Origin: Candidatus Hydrogenedentota bacterium
GTDB lineage: Bacteria > Hydrogenedentota > Hydrogenedentia > Hydrogenedentales > JAEUWI01
DNA: 64,000 nt
Direction: 5' to 3'
Assembly (NCBI GenBank): GCA_016791475.1
Contig: JAEUWI010000047.1
Location: 1 to 64,000, forward strand
Shown: positions 44,004 through 53,976 of the stretch, piece by piece
Layout of the letters: each line of letters begins with the position of its first letter
Numbering within the stretch: the stretch's first letter is position 1
Notes under the pieces: model-generated
The model's input: only the letters and a program-made list of their open reading frames with translations
Told to the model about the DNA's origin: nothing
Database searches by the model: none
Program-made: the position numbers and the translations under genes

Positions 44004-45368
44004 TCAAGAACTTTCGGCGGCATGGAGGGTTGGCGTGGGCAGCTTGAGGGCCATCACCAGGGGGACGAGGACAAACAGTCCGCCCAGGCAATAGGCGAAG
44101 ACGGGCCCGAGCCACCAGTAGAGCGCGGCCGCGAAAAGGGGGCCGATGGCCCGGGCGAGGGCCCCGAGGGAGCGGAAGATACCGAGGACGCGCCCCTGCT
44201 CCTCGGCGGGGGCATAAGCGCTGGCCAGGGCAGTGAGGCAGGGGGTGGCCTGGGCCGAGCCGGCGGCCAGCAGGGCCAGGCCGAAGTAGAGGACGAGCTG
44301 GCTGCGCATGCCGCCGGCGGCGCCAATGACGAAGAGGGCGGGCACGACCATGACCAGCCCGTGGAGCGTCATGCGGCGTGGCCCCACCGTGTTGGAGCGC
44401 CTGCGCACATAGCCGCCCTGGATGAGCACCAGGATGCCCCCGACAAAGAGGAACATGAGGGCGTTCTGCTTCGGGCCGTAGTCCAGCCGCTCGTGGGCGA
44501 GGAAGGTGAGGGAAAACTCCATGCCGGAGAAGGCGAGGAGAAAGAGGAAATAGGTGAGGTTGGTGCGGGTCACGCCGGGGTAATCCACGGTGCGCAGCAG
44601 CGCAAAGGGATTGGCGCTCCGCTCGGGCCGGGGTCCTGTGGCCAGGCGGCGGGTTTCGGGAAGGCGCAGCCCCGCGAAGACCAGGTTGAATGCGGTGAGG
44701 ACCAGGGCGATAAGGGCCGGCATGGAGAAGGGGTTTACGCCGTAGTCCGCCAGGGCGGGGTACATGGCGGAGAGGTCGATAGAGGCCGAAATACCGCCCA
44801 CGGCCGGTCCGATGACAAAGCCGAGGCCGAAGGCAATGCCGATCACCGCCATGCCCCGGGAACGCTCCTTGAGGTCGGTGATATCGGCCACGATGGCGGT
44901 GGCGGTGCTGATATTGGCGCTCATTATGCCGCCCAGGAGCCGCGCGGCCACCAGGAGCTCGAAGCTGCCCGCGAGGAACCATATTACGTAGGACACGAGG
45001 ATCCCGACGAGGGAAATGATGAGGACGGGGCGGCGCCCGATCTTATCCGACAGGGCGCCGAAGAGTGGGGCGCCCAGGAATTGGAGGAGCGAATAGAGAG
45101 AGCCCAGCAGCCCGCCGAAGAGGACGATGATCCCCCAGTGTCCGCCGCCCAGCCCGATGTAGTCGGTGATGGACTGCAATGAACCATAGAAGGCGGCGAA
45201 TAGAGGAGACGGGGGAGACTGGGTGCTGTAGTACTCAAGCATACCCGGGAAGAGGGGGAAAATGATGGAGAAACCGATGAGATCGACGAAAAGCGTCACG
45301 AAGACGATCTGGAGCGTCGATTTCCGGTTTAACGGCGCCATGGGCGTGGAATCAGAATGAGCGGTCAT
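44004..45368 (-). CDS. Major facilitator superfamily transporter, TetA-like
   Basis: 454 residues with twelve membrane helices. The loop 2-3 motif is FGALSDKIGRRPVLIIS, and the antiporter-type motif C region is GFVIGPAVGGI. This is the drug:H+ antiporter-1 (TetA/Bcr-like) layout. An insert at ~230 (ETRRLATGPRPERSANPF) marks the central loop. The substrate is unknown; efflux is the usual role. Monocistronic and divergent from ftsH. Confidence 0.82.
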   Translation of the reverse strand: MTAHSDSTPMAPLNRKSTLQIVFVTLFVDLIGFSIIFPLFPGMLEYYSTQSPPSPLFAAFYGSLQSITDYIGLGGGHWGIIVLFGGLLGSLYSLLQFLGAPLFGALSDKIGRRPVLIISLVGILVSYVIWFLAGSFELLVAARLLGGIMSANISTATAIVADITDLKERSRGMAVIGIAFGLGFVIGPAVGGISASIDLSAMYPALADYGVNPFSMPALIALVLTAFNLVFAGLRLPETRRLATGPRPERSANPFALLRTVDYPGVTRTNLTYFLFLLAFSGMEFSLTFLAHERLDYGPKQNALMFLFVGGILVLIQGGYVRRRSNTVGPRRMTLHGLVMVVPALFVIGAAGGMRSQLVLYFGLALLAAGSAQATPCLTALASAYAPAEEQGRVLGIFRSLGALARAIGPLFAAALYWWLGPVFAYCLGGLFVLVPLVMALKLPTPTLHAAESS

Positions 45369-45684
45369 GGAAAAAGCACTTCAGGGCCTGGGGGAAGTCG
45401 CTGATCGGGCCGGCGCCCGGAGCGCGTGATCATACTCCCACGTCGGCGGACTTCGCAAAGGCGCATCCGGGGCCCGGCGAACTTACATTGTTTGGGTCGG
45501 TTGCCTGTGTTATGATGAGAATTGAGTTCAAGTGGTTGAACCTGTGGAAGTTGCCCACTACGCTGCCGGGTGCTGGTCTTTGGCGTGTGTCCCCGGCCCC
45601 GGCCGAATCCGTAGATCTCTTTCTTGTTTCGTAGCGGGCACGAAACGGCTGCCAATTGCCTAAGATAAGGTATTTGACTTACTT
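45369..45684. other. Divergent intergenic region between the MFS gene and ftsH
   Basis: 316 bases. It contains the candidate ftsH promoter at 45488-45516 and leaves a leader of about 170 bases. No small gene seen. Confidence 0.4.
45488..45516 (+). promoter_or_regulatory. Candidate promoter upstream of ftsH
   Basis: TTGTTT and TATGAT are separated by 17 bases; the -10 box matches five of six consensus bases. It lies about 170 bases before the start codon. Confidence 0.3.
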
Positions 45685-47667
45685 ATGAATGGTTTGTTCA
45701 AGCAAGTTTCCCTGTGGATCGTCCTGGGCATCATTGTTGTGCTCGTGCTCACGCGATTCTCCGATCTGAACCCGAAACCCGCCATGAAGGGCCAGGCGGA
45801 CTTCGTCGAGCAGATGGAGGCCAACAATATCGCCGATCCGGTGAAGGTTTCCATCGGCGAGAAGAGTGTCCGGATCTACGCCAAGTTCAAAGAGCCCGTC
45901 GGCGAGGCCAAGCAGACCGATTTTACCTTTACCGTTCCGGAGTTTCGCCCCGAATGGGAGAAGAAACTCGATGAGCAGAAGGTTAAGGTCGATTTCTCGG
46001 AAGAGAACAACATGTTTGTCAACATGGTGTTCCAGATTGTACTTCTCCTTTTGATTATTGGCGCGTTCTGGTTTTTCATGATCCGCCAGATGCAGGGCGG
46101 CAACAACAAAGCCATGTCTTTCGGCAAGAGCCGCGCCCGCATGGTCAATCAGGGCGACAAGACGGTCACCTTTGCGGACGTGGCCGGTGTGGATGAGGCC
46201 AAAGAGGAGCTTCACGAGATTATCGAGTTCCTGAAGGAACCGAAGAAGTTCACCCGCCTGGGCGGCAAGATCCCCCGGGGTGTTCTCCTCGTGGGCCCTC
46301 CCGGATCGGGCAAGACCCTGCTGGCCCGTGCGGTGGCGGGTGAGGCGAGCGTACCTTTTTTCAGCATCAGCGGTTCTGATTTCGTGGAGATGTTTGTCGG
46401 CGTGGGCGCGAGCCGTGTGCGCGATCTGTTCCAGCAGGGCCACAAGCACGCGCCGTGCATCATCTTTATCGACGAAATCGATGCGGTGGGTCGGCAGCGC
46501 GGCGCCGGTCTGGGTGGCGGTCACGATGAACGCGAACAGACGCTGAACCAGCTCCTGGTGGAGATGGACGGGTTTAACACGAACGATGGCGTGATTCTGA
46601 TCGCGGCGACGAACCGTCCCGACGTTCTGGATCGCGCGCTGCTTCGTCCGGGGCGTTTTGACCGGCAGGTGGTGGTGGCGAACCCCGACATAAACGGGCG
46701 CAAACAGATATTGGATATTCACATCAAGAACCAGAAAGTGCCCATGGATCCCGACGTGGACACGTCGATCCTGGCGCGGGGTACCCCCGGTTTCTCCGGC
46801 GCGGACCTGGCCAACATGGTGAACGAGTCCGCTCTGCTGGCGGCCCGGCGCAATCAGGACAAGGTCACGATGATTGACTTTGAGGACGCGAAGGATCGGG
46901 TCATGATGGGCCCGGCGCGCAACAGCCTGGTGATGAGTCCGGAGCAGAAACTTGCGACGGCCTACCACGAAGCGGGCCACGCCCTGCTGTGCCAGCTTCT
47001 GCCGGATGCGGATCCCATGCACAAGGTGACGGTTATTCCGCGCGGGCCCGCGCTGGGCGTAACCAGCAGCCTGCCCACGGAGGACAAGTACTGCGTGAGC
47101 AAGAAGTGGTGCCTGGCAAACATGATCATGACCATGGGCGGTCGCGCGGCCGAAGAGATTATCTACGGTGAGTTTAACAGCGGCGCGTCCAACGACCTGA
47201 AGCAGGCCACGCACCGTGCCCACGCCATGGTGTGCGACTGGGGCATGAGCGAGCTCGGGCCCATCAGTTTCAGCAGCAGCGACGAGATTTTTCTGGGCCG
47301 CGACTTCAGCAAGACGCGCGATTACAGCGACGAGACCGCGGCGGCCGTGGATCGTGAAGTGCACCGCCTGCTGGAGGAGGCCTACAGCGCCGCGAAGAGT
47401 CTGCTCCTGAAGCATGTGGACGTGCTCAAGGCGCTGGGCGACGCGTTGTACGAGCGTGAAACGCTGGATGCGAAGGAGGTGAACGCCATCATCCGCAAGG
47501 TGGGCGGCCCCGACTTGATTCCGCCGGATCCCGAGCCCAAGTCGTCGGCGAAGGAAGGGGTGGACATCGCCCCGGAGTCGACGGACGCGCTGCAGGAAGC
47601 GAAGCCGGAAGAGGAGAAGTCATCCGACTCGGTTTCTCCGGGCGGGATCCTTCCGGACACCATCTGA
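45685..47667 (+). CDS. ftsH: ATP-dependent zinc metalloprotease FtsH
   Basis: 660 residues. Two membrane helices (~6-22 and ~114-134) flank a small periplasmic domain. Walker A is GPPGSGKT (204-211), Walker B is [12 protein letters not shown], the pore motif is [15 protein letters not shown], the arginine finger region is [21 protein letters not shown], and the zinc site is HEAGH (428-432). It degrades misfolded and regulatory membrane proteins, including LPS-synthesis enzymes in other bacteria. The C-terminus adds an acidic tail. Complete and the usual size. Confidence 0.97.
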   Translation: MNGLFKQVSLWIVLGIIVVLVLTRFSDLNPKPAMKGQADFVEQMEANNIADPVKVSIGEKSVRIYAKFKEPVGEAKQTDFTFTVPEFRPEWEKKLDEQKVKVDFSEENNMFVNMVFQIVLLLLIIGAFWFFMIRQMQGGNNKAMSFGKSRARMVNQGDKTVTFADVAGVDEAKEELHEIIEFLKEPKKFTRLGGKIPRGVLLVGPPGSGKTLLARAVAGEASVPFFSISGSDFVEMFVGVGASRVRDLFQQGHKHAPCIIFIDEIDAVGRQRGAGLGGGHDEREQTLNQLLVEMDGFNTNDGVILIAATNRPDVLDRALLRPGRFDRQVVVANPDINGRKQILDIHIKNQKVPMDPDVDTSILARGTPGFSGADLANMVNESALLAARRNQDKVTMIDFEDAKDRVMMGPARNSLVMSPEQKLATAYHEAGHALLCQLLPDADPMHKVTVIPRGPALGVTSSLPTEDKYCVSKKWCLANMIMTMGGRAAEEIIYGEFNSGASNDLKQATHRAHAMVCDWGMSELGPISFSSSDEIFLGRDFSKTRDYSDETAAAVDREVHRLLEEAYSAAKSLLLKHVDVLKALGDALYERETLDAKEVNAIIRKVGGPDLIPPDPEPKSSAKEGVDIAPESTDALQEAKPEEEKSSDSVSPGGILPDTI

Positions 47668-47730
47668 TTTCGGCGTGTTCTCTGATTGTATTGAGATGCG
47701 TGTTGAGCGCGTCTTTTGCGCAGCATTATT

Positions 47731-47804
47731 GCAGGGACAGCAGGGACGGCAGGGACTTCAGGCGAGCGCGTTGTCGCCGTCTCTGGAGGCCCTGATGTCC
47801 CTGC
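47731..47804. repeat. Family A dispersed hairpin repeat, copy 3
   Basis: The left arm opens GCAGGGACAGCAGGGACGGC and the right arm ends GGCCCTGATGTCCCTGC. Related to 7066-7136 and 35611-35682. It lies between ftsH and folP. Confidence 0.7.
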
Positions 47805-47878
47805 GGTCATAAGCGCCGACTAAGCAGTCTTAAATTTTGCCCTGGCGCGCAACGTTTCCGAGAGTCTTCCCGCCCCCT

Positions 47879-48715
47879 ATGAATCGTTATTCACCGCTCT
47901 ATGCCTCCTCCGTGCTCAACCGGGGTTCCGCTCTGATCATGGGCATCGTGAACCTGACACCCGATTCGTTCTACGACGGCGGGCGGCTGGGCGACGTGGC
48001 GGCGGCGCGGGATCATGCCCTGTCGCTGGTGGCCGATGGCGCGGATATCCTCGATCTGGGTGCGGAATCGGCACGGCCCGGCGCGGAGCCTGTGACGGCC
48101 GCAGAGGAGCTGGCCCGGCTCCTGCCGGTGCTGGAGGCGCTTTCGGAATGCCCGGTGCCCATCTCGGTGGACACCTACCACGCGGCTACGGCCCGGGCGG
48201 CGCTGGCGCGGGGCGCGGCCATGATCAACGATATCAGCGCGTTGCGCCATGATCCGGCAATGGCCGAGGTCATTGCGGAGTCGGGCTGTCCCTGTGTGCT
48301 GATGCACATGCAGGGGACGCCGCGGAACATGCAACAGAATCCGCGCTACGGCAATGTGGTGGAGGAGATAGGTGCTTTTTTCGAGGAGCGCCTGGCGGCG
48401 GCGATGGCGGCGGGGATCACCCGTGAGCAGATTTGGCTGGATCCCGGTTTTGGATTCGGCAAGACGGTGGCGCATAATCTGACCTTGTTGAAGGAACTCG
48501 CCGCGTTCCGCCGTTTTGGATTGCCCGTACTGATCGGCACGTCGAACAAGTCGACCATCGGCGCGGTGCTGGGCGCGGAGGTGCATGATCGAAGCGAGGG
48601 AACCGCGGCCACCGTGGCGGTATCCATCGTGGCGGGCGCCCACTGTGTTCGGGTTCACGATGTGCGGGCCATGGGCCGGGTGGTGCGGATGACCGAGGCG
48701 ATACAGCGGGCGTAG
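47879..48715 (+). CDS. folP: Dihydropteroate synthase
   Basis: 278 residues from the ATG at 47879. Diagnostic motifs: IMGIVNLTPDSFYDGGRL, LDLGAESARPGAEPV, VSVDTYHAATARAAL, MINDISAL, LMHMQGTPRNMQQ, and WLDPGFGFGKTVAHNLTLLKEL with the C-terminal R.HDVRAM. It joins p-aminobenzoate with the pterin diphosphate in folate synthesis. Followed 48 bases later by glmM. Confidence 0.95.
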   Translation: MNRYSPLYASSVLNRGSALIMGIVNLTPDSFYDGGRLGDVAAARDHALSLVADGADILDLGAESARPGAEPVTAAEELARLLPVLEALSECPVPISVDTYHAATARAALARGAAMINDISALRHDPAMAEVIAESGCPCVLMHMQGTPRNMQQNPRYGNVVEEIGAFFEERLAAAMAAGITREQIWLDPGFGFGKTVAHNLTLLKELAAFRRFGLPVLIGTSNKSTIGAVLGAEVHDRSEGTAATVAVSIVAGAHCVRVHDVRAMGRVVRMTEAIQRA

Positions 48716-48763
48716 GTCCCCGCCCGGCGCGGTTTTAGAGCAGGAACTTAAGGAGAGAGAGGC

Positions 48764-50107
48764 ATGCCCGATCGATTGTTTGGCACCGATGGAATCCGCG
48801 GGAAGGCGAATATCCACCCGATGACGGCGGAGATGGCGCTCAAGGTGGGCCGCGCGGCGGGTCACCTGTTCCAGAACGGCAGCGGCCGCCACACCATACT
48901 TATCGGCAAGGACACGCGCCGCTCCTGCTACATGCTTGAAAACGCCCTCACGGCGGGATTGTGCTCCGTCGGCATCAACGTGCTCTTGACGGGTCCTCTG
49001 CCCACGCCGGGTGTTTCGTACATCATGCGGAGCCTTCGCTGCGACGGGGCCATCATGATTTCCGCCTCCCACAATCACTACGCCGACAACGGCATCAAAC
49101 TTTTTGGCCGGGACGGCTACAAGATCCCCGACGAAGCCGAAGACGAGATCGAGCGCCTGATCGTCACAGGCGAAGTGGACAAACTCCGACCGACGGGCAA
49201 TGACATTGGCGTGGCCCGGCGTATTGATGACGCGGTGGGCCGCTACATCGAATTTGTGAAGGCCTCCTTTCCGAAGGGCATGCGGCTGGACGGTCTCCGC
49301 ATCGTGGTGGACTGTTCCAACGGCGCGACCTACAAGGCGGGCCCGAACACCCTGCGCGAGCTGGGCGCGGAAGTGATTGCCATCGGCGATCGCCCGGACG
49401 GCAGCAATATCAACGAGGACGTGGGATCGGTGCACCCCGAAGAAATGCGCGCCACGGTGATCCGCGAACGGGCCGATCTCGGCATTGCCTTTGACGGCGA
49501 TGGGGATCGCCTGGTTATGGCCGATGGGAATGGCAGGCTGCTTGATGGCAATGCCTTGTTGGCGATTCTGGGAATTGATCGCCTGGAGCGCGACGAACTG
49601 CCCGAGAAGACCATTGCCACGACGATCATGGCCAACGGCGGGCTGGCCCGGGCGCTGGCGCCGCTGGGCGGTCGGGTGGTCCACACGCAGGTGGGTGATC
49701 GCTATGTGGTGGAGGCCATGCGCGAGCAGGGCCTCGCTATTGGCGGCGAGTCTTCCGGCCACATGATTATTCTGGACCACAACACCACGGGCGACGCCAT
49801 CATCGCGGCGTTGCAGGTGCTGGCGATCATCGTGCGCAAGGAGCAGCCCCTCACGGACCTGGCCCACGCCTATCAGGAAATGCCGGAGAGCCACCAGAAG
49901 ATTCCGCTCAATGGCCGTCCGAAACCCTCGCAGGAATCGCTGGACGCCCTGGTGGAAGAAATCCGCGACGAACTCGAAGGCAAGGGCCGGGTGGTGATCC
50001 GGCCTTCGGGGACGGAGCCCATCGTGCGTATCATGGTGCAGCACCAGGACGCCCGCGCCGCCCAGACTTTGACGAAGCAACTGGCCGACCGCGTCGCGGC
50101 GATGTAA
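48764..50107 (+). CDS. glmM: Phosphoglucosamine mutase
   Basis: 447 residues; AGGAG precedes the ATG. The N-terminus LFGTDGIRGKAN is diagnostic. The phosphoserine is Ser102 in ISASHNHYADNGIKLFG, the metal loop is AFDGDGDRLVMAD, and the sugar-specificity loop is GGESSGHMI. The phosphate loop RPSGTEPIVRIMV is near the C-terminus. It converts GlcN-6-P to GlcN-1-P for peptidoglycan and LPS. The His after SASHN (usually Pro) is a minor variant. Confidence 0.95.
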   Translation: MPDRLFGTDGIRGKANIHPMTAEMALKVGRAAGHLFQNGSGRHTILIGKDTRRSCYMLENALTAGLCSVGINVLLTGPLPTPGVSYIMRSLRCDGAIMISASHNHYADNGIKLFGRDGYKIPDEAEDEIERLIVTGEVDKLRPTGNDIGVARRIDDAVGRYIEFVKASFPKGMRLDGLRIVVDCSNGATYKAGPNTLRELGAEVIAIGDRPDGSNINEDVGSVHPEEMRATVIRERADLGIAFDGDGDRLVMADGNGRLLDGNALLAILGIDRLERDELPEKTIATTIMANGGLARALAPLGGRVVHTQVGDRYVVEAMREQGLAIGGESSGHMIILDHNTTGDAIIAALQVLAIIVRKEQPLTDLAHAYQEMPESHQKIPLNGRPKPSQESLDALVEEIRDELEGKGRVVIRPSGTEPIVRIMVQHQDARAAQTLTKQLADRVAAM

Positions 50108-50192
50108 CGATGCGCATGGCGGTGGGGGACTGCATCGGTGTGGACTTGGTGGACTGAGCGCGGCCTTTGGCTGCAACCAGGATCACCACGGA

Positions 50193-50227
50193 CGTGCCCC
50201 GCGATCCGGCAACGCCGGTTCGTGTGC
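50193..50227 (+). repeat. Family B REP-like element, left copy of pair 2
   Basis: A 35-nt unit starting CGTGCCCCGCGATCCGG. Its reverse complement matches 50382-50416 at 34 of 35 positions. Confidence 0.82.
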
Positions 50228-50381
50228 CCATGGCGAGGTTTTCCTGGAGTCGTAGCGATAACTTGACCGGCCCTTTTGCGCCACTTCCCAACATGCCGAA
50301 GTCGAGCATCGCTCGTCAGCCCCAGGTAGACCAGCCGCCCGGTCATGACATGTATTATTGCCCTTGCGTGCGAGGCTCTTG

Positions 50382-50416
50382 GCACACGAACCGGCGTTGC
50401 CGGATCGCGTGGCACG
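50382..50416 (-). repeat. Family B REP-like element, right copy of pair 2
   Basis: Starts GCACACGAACCGGCGTTGCC and holds the perfect internal hairpin CCGGC-GTT-GCCGG. Three differences from 8480-8514, some keeping the pairing. Confidence 0.82.
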
Positions 50417-50514
50417 CCCGTCGTTTTCTTGTACAACAAAAAGTGTTGAGGGATCGTGTCCAGGACCCCTCCTGCAGATGACTGATAGGTAGCAGCAATA
50501 AAGGAGTGCCTCTC

Positions 50515-51231
50515 TTGATCGAACTCGGTGTCAATATTGACCATATCGCCACGCTCCGCGAGGCGCGCAAGGGCGTCGTTCCCAGTGTGCTGGAAGCGGC
50601 GGCCATTTGCGAGGCGGCCGGCGCGCATCAGATCACGGTCCATCTCCGGCAGGACCGGCGCCATATCCAGGATCACGATGTCCATGCCCTTGCCGAGTCG
50701 CTCACGACGCGCATGAATTTTGAAATGGCCGCGGTGGACGAGATCATCGCCATTGCCCACGAGGTGAGGCCCTACACCGTGTGCCTGGTGCCGGAAAGCC
50801 GGGAAGAAATCACGACCGAGGGCGGGCTGGATGTGTTCGCTCAGCAGGCCTGGCTCACGGAAGTGGTGGCGGGCATGCATGAACACGGTATTAAAGTGAG
50901 CCTTTTCATCGATCCCGAAATTCCCCAGATCGAGGCGAGTGCGGCCACGGGCGCGGACTTCGTGGAGTTGCATACGGGGGCCTACGCCAATGCGCGTGAC
51001 GTGGCGAAAGAGATTCGCCGCCTCCAAGTATCGGCCGAGGCCATCGCCCAGACCAACCTGCGCTTCCATGCGGGGCACGGACTTACCGCGCGAAACCTGG
51101 CGCCCGTCGCGGCGCTGCCGGGCCTGCGCGAGGTGAATATCGGCCACGACATTGTGGCGCGCGCGCTGTTCATCGGGTTGGACGCCGCCGTGAAGGAAAT
51201 ATTGGAAGCGCTGAAGCCCGCGGGGATGTGA
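50515..51231 (+). CDS. pdxJ: Pyridoxine 5'-phosphate synthase
   Basis: 238 residues. AAGGAG (50501-50506) points to a TTG start at 50515; a GTG at 50506 would overlap the ribosome site. LGVNIDHIATLREARK opens the protein, then HQITVHLRQDRRHIQDHDV, CLVPESREEITTEGGLDV, VELHTGAYAN and LRFHAGHGLTARNL, and NIGHDIVARALF closes it. It condenses 1-deoxyxylulose-5-phosphate with 3-amino-1-hydroxyacetone phosphate to give pyridoxine phosphate. Confidence 0.95.
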   Translation: MIELGVNIDHIATLREARKGVVPSVLEAAAICEAAGAHQITVHLRQDRRHIQDHDVHALAESLTTRMNFEMAAVDEIIAIAHEVRPYTVCLVPESREEITTEGGLDVFAQQAWLTEVVAGMHEHGIKVSLFIDPEIPQIEASAATGADFVELHTGAYANARDVAKEIRRLQVSAEAIAQTNLRFHAGHGLTARNLAPVAALPGLREVNIGHDIVARALFIGLDAAVKEILEALKPAGM

Positions 51232-51611
51232 GGACGTGAGCAGGTTTTCGAGACGTTGGGACTGACGCGCGCAGGCGGACCTTCTCCGAGCGGAGTTTGC
51301 TAAAGTTGAACAGGACTTGGCGAAATCAACAGGCGCGCCAATGCGCGTGGCTGTCCCGTCGCAAGGGAAGTGCACGGGATGTGCCAACACTTACCCAGTC
51401 CGCAACACTGGCCCGGAATACGAGCCTTGTGATTTCAGCTAGTGCGCTCGGACCACGACGGGACAGCCACGGACCTTACAATCCGCCTCGCTCAAATACG
51501 GGCACTTTCAAATTAAGAGTGCTTCAGCTACCTTGGCACACGGGTCCGCGTCAGTCCCTGTGTGATTCCGTGAATGGTCAGTGATTTAAAGGTCATGCAC
51601 CCGGAACGCCA
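51232..51611. other. Intergenic region with a 15-bp inverted repeat
   Basis: 380 bases between pdxJ and tilS. GTGGCTGTCCCGTCG at 51347-51361 is perfectly inverted at 51456-51470, with 94 bases between the arms. A weaker resemblance to the family B element lies near 51535 (GGCACACGGGTCCGCG). No gene seen. Confidence 0.6.
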
Positions 51612-52979
51612 ATGACAACCCTGATCGACACCTTCAAGAAATCCATCGCCGCACTCAACCCCACAGGCGGTCCCGTGCTCGCCGCCGTGTCGGGCGGGGC
51701 CGATTCCGTGGCCCTCATGCACCTGTTCCATCGCGCAGCGGCGCCTTGCGCGGTCGCCTGTTTCGATCATCAGACGCGGCAGGGGGAAAGCGCCGAGGAC
51801 GGGCGCTTCGTTGCAGCGGCCGCACAGGCGCTGGGGTTGAAGTTCTATCTGGGTGGCGACAACGTTGCGGCGCTTGCGGAGGCCTCGGGCGAGAGTTTTG
51901 AAATGGCCGCCCGTCGCGCGCGCTATGCTTTTCTCCTCGACACCGCGCGAGCGCAAGGCTACACGGCCATCGCCACTGGACATCACGCCGACGACCAGGC
52001 GGAAACGGTGCTGTTGCGCCTGCTTCGGGGGGCGAGTCCCGCCGGACTTGGCGGCATCCCGCCCCGGCGGGAGGAAGGCGGCATTCAGATTATCCGGCCG
52101 CTCCTCGACGTCACCCGCCGGGAGATTCGCGCCTGGCTGGAATCTGAGAGAATTTCCTGGCGCGAGGACGCCACCAACGCCGAAGTTGATGTCCTGCGCA
52201 ACCGCGTCCGCCACGAATTGCTGCCGATTCTCGTGCGGGATTTCAACCCCGGTATTCAGGAGGCACTCAAGCGCCTGGCCACGCTGCAACGCCAGGACAG
52301 TGCGTTGCTCGACCGGCTTGCCGCAGCGGCACTGGATGAAACGGCGGACAAATCGGGCCGTCTCATCCGCGCCGTGTTTCGCACCCTCGATCCCGCCCTG
52401 CAATTTCGTTGTATGACGGACCAACTCCGTCGCGCCGCGGCCGAAGCGAACTTTGAAACGGTCAGTCGGGCCGTCGTGTTTGTCGCCGAGGGCCCCGCGG
52501 GCAAACAGATCGATCTGGGCAACGGTGTGGCACTCTACCTGAGCGCGGAGCATGCCGTTTTTGCCGCGCTGGCGATGGAAGAGCCGGTTGACGAAATCCA
52601 CCTGACTATTCCCGGCGTCGCAATGGGCTTTGACAAGCGCTTCGAGGCGCGCCGACCGGACGCTCTGCCCCCTGGACCCCTCGCAGTTTATTGCCATGCC
52701 GGGCGCCAGATTTTTGATGGCGACGCCCTCGGGGATACTTTTGTCATCCGGCGGCGGAGTGCGGGGGACCGGTTTCGTCCGCTCGGCATGGAAGGTACCC
52801 GGAAGCTCAAGGATGTATTCAACGATCAGGGCCTGACGCGGCCCGAGCGGGATCGGCAGCTTGTGGTGGAGAGCAGCGGACGGATCGTGTGGATTCCGGG
52901 GCACACGGTGAGCCGGGATGCCGCGGTGACGGAGCACACCCGGCGCTATGTGGAGCTGTGCGTCGAGATTCGGGCATAG
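51612..52979 (+). CDS. tilS: tRNA(Ile)-lysidine synthase
   Basis: 455 residues. The PP-loop is SGGADS (27-32) in VLAAVSGGADSVALMHLF. CFDHQTRQGESAEDGRFV and GHHADDQAETVLLRLLRGA follow. WREDATNAEVDVLRNRVRHELLP is the TilS-specific stretch, and the C-terminal domain has RPLGMEGTRKLKDVFNDQGLTRPERDRQLVVE. It makes lysidine at the wobble base of the CAU tRNA, an essential decoding step. Intact. Confidence 0.94.
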   Translation: MTTLIDTFKKSIAALNPTGGPVLAAVSGGADSVALMHLFHRAAAPCAVACFDHQTRQGESAEDGRFVAAAAQALGLKFYLGGDNVAALAEASGESFEMAARRARYAFLLDTARAQGYTAIATGHHADDQAETVLLRLLRGASPAGLGGIPPRREEGGIQIIRPLLDVTRREIRAWLESERISWREDATNAEVDVLRNRVRHELLPILVRDFNPGIQEALKRLATLQRQDSALLDRLAAAALDETADKSGRLIRAVFRTLDPALQFRCMTDQLRRAAAEANFETVSRAVVFVAEGPAGKQIDLGNGVALYLSAEHAVFAALAMEEPVDEIHLTIPGVAMGFDKRFEARRPDALPPGPLAVYCHAGRQIFDGDALGDTFVIRRRSAGDRFRPLGMEGTRKLKDVFNDQGLTRPERDRQLVVESSGRIVWIPGHTVSRDAAVTEHTRRYVELCVEIRA

Positions 52980-53448
52980 TGCCGGCGTCTCCCTGCGAGT
53001 TCAGGGGTGGTAAAGGAGATTGACCACGGAGGGGCTCAGGGCAGACGTTGGCCGCAACCAAGAGAGTTGAACCTAAAATTTGCGCAAATTCTCGCAAATT
53101 GAATTTGAAGAAAACGAAAGAGATTTGAAGCGCGAATGGACGCGAATTTACAGTTACCCTGAACGAATACGCATGGGCCATCCTTTCAACGCATTGAACG
53201 CGTTCGTTTCCTTGTCCTTCCGTTTTCAATCCTCTTCTGTTGACCACGGAAGGACACGGAATTTCACGGACGCTTCTCGCGCGGTGGTCGCGTCGCCAAC
53301 TCCAGGGCAGCAAATTGTCTGCGAGTCTACTGGACGAGAGGTAGTATCGAAAGAACACGCGCTTGTGGCTAATTGTCGGACGCGACCTATGGTATGGATG
53401 GTCACCAATAGCGGAATACACAATCGCAACGAAGCACGGAAGTTTCTC
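52980..53448. other. Intergenic region with dispersed intergenic phrases
   Basis: 469 bases between tilS and hpt. It contains TTGACCACGGAGGGG at 53021 and a full 31-nt repeat at 53240-53270. An AT-rich stretch around 53075-53150 repeats the word CGAATT/CAAATT. It can be read as an open frame upstream of hpt, but no recognised protein is encoded. Confidence 0.5.
53240..53270 (+). repeat. Dispersed 31-nt intergenic repeat, copy 2
   Basis: Matches 90-120 at 29 of 31 positions in the same orientation. A partial third occurrence starts at 53021. Confidence 0.6.
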
Positions 53449-53976
53449 ATGGACTTGAAATTGAGCGAGACGCCCCTGATAGACAGTGACCGCCTCTGTG
53501 CCCGAATCGGGGAGTTGGCGGAGGAGATGAACCGGCATTACGGGGATGCGTCCCTGCTGGTGCTGGTGGTGTTGAAGGGGGCGGTGCCGTTCAGCGTGGA
53601 TCTGCTGCGCCAATTGAAGATGCCGGTGGAGGTGGACTATATCCGTGCAAAAAGCTACGCGGGCACGGAGCGCGGGGGCGAGGTGGTTTTCTCCCACCTG
53701 CCGGAGGAGCCTATCCACGGGCGGCGGGTCCTGATCCTGGAGGATATTCTGGATACGGGGCACACGGTGGAGCGAATCCTGGAGGTGGTGCGGGCGCAGC
53801 ATCCGGAATCGGTCGACCTGGCGGTGCTCCTGGACAAGCCCTCGCGGCGTCTTCGACCGGTGGACGCCGATTTTACCGGATTTGTGATCGACGACCATTT
53901 TGTAGTGGGCTATGGGCTCGACTTCAACGAGCGATTCAGGGAGCTGGGGGCCATCCATACACTGGGCGCGGGGTGA
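53449..53976 (+). CDS. hpt: Hypoxanthine phosphoribosyltransferase
   Basis: 175 residues from the ATG at 53449 (GGAAG upstream), the usual length. VLVVLKGAVPFSVDLLRQL holds the PPi loop, and RVLILEDILDTGHTVERI is the PRPP-binding motif (acidic pair followed by T-G-x-T). FTGFVIDDHFVVGYGLDFNERFREL is the Hpt C-terminal signature. It salvages hypoxanthine and guanine. Monocistronic, or loosely linked to tilS; the tilS-hpt-ftsH neighbourhood is common in bacteria. Confidence 0.93.
   Translation: MDLKLSETPLIDSDRLCARIGELAEEMNRHYGDASLLVLVVLKGAVPFSVDLLRQLKMPVEVDYIRAKSYAGTERGGEVVFSHLPEEPIHGRRVLILEDILDTGHTVERILEVVRAQHPESVDLAVLLDKPSRRLRPVDADFTGFVIDDHFVVGYGLDFNERFRELGAIHTLGAG

Larger units (their letters stand above)
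50108..50514. other. Intergenic region with the second family B repeat pair
   Basis: 407 bases between glmM and pdxJ. It contains inverted 35-nt copies at 50193-50227 and 50382-50416 and no gene. Confidence 0.6.

Noticed and set aside
47891-50176. 761-codon open frame on the minus strand across folP and glmM
   Set aside because: Spans two well-defined genes and the gap between them; composition is His/Arg/Gln-rich with no motif, as expected of antisense to GC-rich genes.
53080-53448. Extended N-terminus of Hpt
   Set aside because: The frame is open upstream but reads through dispersed intergenic repeats; the standard ~175-residue enzyme starts at 53449 after GGAAG.
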